Positions 63,187 through 64,000 of a stretch of 64,000 nucleotides of DNA are shown piece by piece. This stretch comes from Acidobacteriota bacterium (GTDB lineage: Bacteria > Acidobacteriota > UBA6911 > JACQSX01): contig JACQSX010000016.1 in the NCBI GenBank assembly GCA_016211105.1, positions 62,001 through 126,000 on the forward strand, given 5' to 3'. The position numbers were made by a program, and so were the translations under genes. Positions within the stretch are counted from its first letter, which is position 1. Every line of letters starts with the position of its first letter. The notes under the pieces were generated by a model that was not told the DNA's origin, did no database searches, and saw only the letters and a program-made list of their open reading frames with translations.

Positions 63187-64000
63187 CTAGAACACGCGGC
63201 ACCGCTCTGGGTCGGCAACCAGCTCACCGAGGTCGCGAACGGGCGGTAGGAGCTCGCCGGTGCGATCCCGGAGAACATTTGCTAGCCACACCCCCTTTCG
63301 GTGACCACGAGCTCGCAGGTAGAGTTTGCCGAGATCTAGCCCAACTCGGCGAAAGAGCGGGAATGCCATGTTTGCCGCTGCATTCCTGGCCATATGTCGG
63401 GCACCCCGTGGTTCGGGACTTTTTCCAGACTGACGCAGAAGCTCCAGTTGACGTGAGACCTCCAAGCGGGCAGCGTCCGCCCCGACTTGGCGGAGCCAGA
63501 CGAACACGGCCCGGTTAACTTCCGCCGATCGCTGGTACAGTTTTAAGCCGGAAGGCACACTCGATACATCCGCTAGATAGAACGTCGTAATCTGGTCAAG
63601 CATGATGATCTGGGCGCCCTGCCGCACGGCGCGAAGGTACCAATCCTGGATTGGTGTTCGCACTAGCATGGCGGCCGGCCGCCAAGAGCCTACCGCAGCC
63701 GCCAATTGTCGATCTACGAGCCAAGAACTGCTCGGTTCCAGCAGACCATCCGACAAAAATGGGGTCGCCGCCTTGAAGCTTGGTCGACGGATGAGTATCC
63801 CAATCACCGGCGCTCCAAGTACTCCTGTCCCGCTCGCACCGATCACCGTTACAGCACCACTCATGACGAAACCGTTTCCCGTCTCAGGCATGGCTGCTAC
63901 CACACGCACGAAGTGATCGGGGAACAGGAGGTCGTCGTGGTTCAGGAATGTGACATATCTCCCCCGCGCAGCCGCTAATCCAACCGAGTTCGGCCCTGAC
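63187..64000 (-). CDS. Family 2 glycosyltransferase (N-terminus outside window)
   Basis: On the minus strand the frame is open from the right edge: GPNSVGLAAARGRYVTFLNH with DD next (donor/metal-binding, GT-A fold), then DHFVRVVAAM and a C-terminal half without recognised motifs. The GxN...GLAAARGxYVxFLxxDD pattern is typical of GT2 enzymes that build surface polysaccharide. The stop is at 63187-63189. Its start lies beyond 64000. There is no sign of a frameshift in the visible part. Confidence 0.75.
   Translation of the reverse strand, partial: SGPNSVGLAAARGRYVTFLNHDDLLFPDHFVRVVAAMPETGNGFVMSGAVTVIGASGTGVLGAPVIGILIRRPSFKAATPFLSDGLLEPSSSWLVDRQLAAAVGSWRPAAMLVRTPIQDWYLRAVRQGAQIIMLDQITTFYLADVSSVPSGLKLYQRSAEVNRAVFVWLRQVGADAARLEVSRQLELLRQSGKSPEPRGARHMARNAAANMAFPLFRRVGLDLGKLYLRARGHRKGVWLANVLRDRTGELLPPVRDLGELVADPERCRVF

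Noticed and set aside
62968-63249. Open frame directly after guaB
   Set aside because: It starts right after the guaB stop but has a non-coding-like composition and overlaps the end of the minus-strand glycosyltransferase, which has clear family motifs.

Overview
The window reads as a ~54% GC chromosomal piece from a diderm soil-type bacterium, most likely an Acidobacteriota member. The reasons are circumstantial: a relic of an Oar-like TonB-dependent receptor, a sortase with an LPXTG substrate in an otherwise diderm gene set, QueF, CarD and homodimeric PDH E1, and short palindromic repeats of a style I associate with Acidobacteria. No rRNA or complete phylogenetic marker set is present.

Layout. 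1-4.3 kb: end of an Ig-like protein, an M48 protease, a degenerate HD-GYP protein and a glycine-zipper protein. 4.8-10.4 kb: a stressosome operon (rsbR-rsbS-rsbT-rsbX) running into a histidine kinase that carries an RsbU-type N-terminal domain, then a NarL/FixJ response regulator and a CheY-like protein set between two copies of a 110-bp inverted-terminal-repeat element. 10.7-14.9 kb (minus): a trehalose operon with both the TreT and OtsA/OtsB routes. 15-27 kb: envelope and stress genes (CBS, AsmA-like, DUF3096-like, SYLF, MscS, Fe-permease-like, LPXTG protein, sortase, BON, serine protease, metallothionein, a rhodanese with an in-frame UGA, a zinc-finger peptide, a lipoamide-dehydrogenase-like flavoprotein, DoxX). 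27-32 kb: PDH E1 and E2. 32-43 kb: ComA-like, MmgE/PrpD, TrpS, a DHH-like/CPBP fusion, OmpA, a lipoprotein and an RpoD-like sigma factor. 43.5-50.4 kb: tRNA-Leu, integrase and TonB-receptor relics, secreted proteins, an orphan regulator and a PilX-like pilus protein. 50.4-64 kb: housekeeping genes (queF, carD, hemL, hemB, tRNA-Met, secA, guaB), an amidohydrolase, an Fsr-like MFS transporter and the start of a glycosyltransferase.

Main finding. Eight intergenic 12-bp palindromes (consensus TAGG-N4-CCTA) lie at a fixed place before promoter-like hexamers: palindrome, exactly 14 nt, a -35 (mostly TTGYNN), 17-18 nt, then a -10 near CATAGT. One palindrome serves both directions, so there are nine promoters. 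They face the stressosome operon, the trehalose operon, the M48 protease, the Fe-permease/MscS pair, a SYLF operon, an RpoD-like sigma factor and several small proteins. The working model is that the stressosome releases RsbT onto the RsbU-like domain of the kinase, the kinase phosphorylates the NarL-type regulator, and that regulator activates this dispersed general-stress regulon from about -55. The promoter geometry is directly visible; the identity of the regulator is inference.

Second finding. A rhodanese gene at 24.2-23.9 kb has an in-frame UGA where relatives have Cys, followed by an intact frame, a SECIS-like hairpin and a GTGA overlap with the next gene. It is a candidate selenoprotein.
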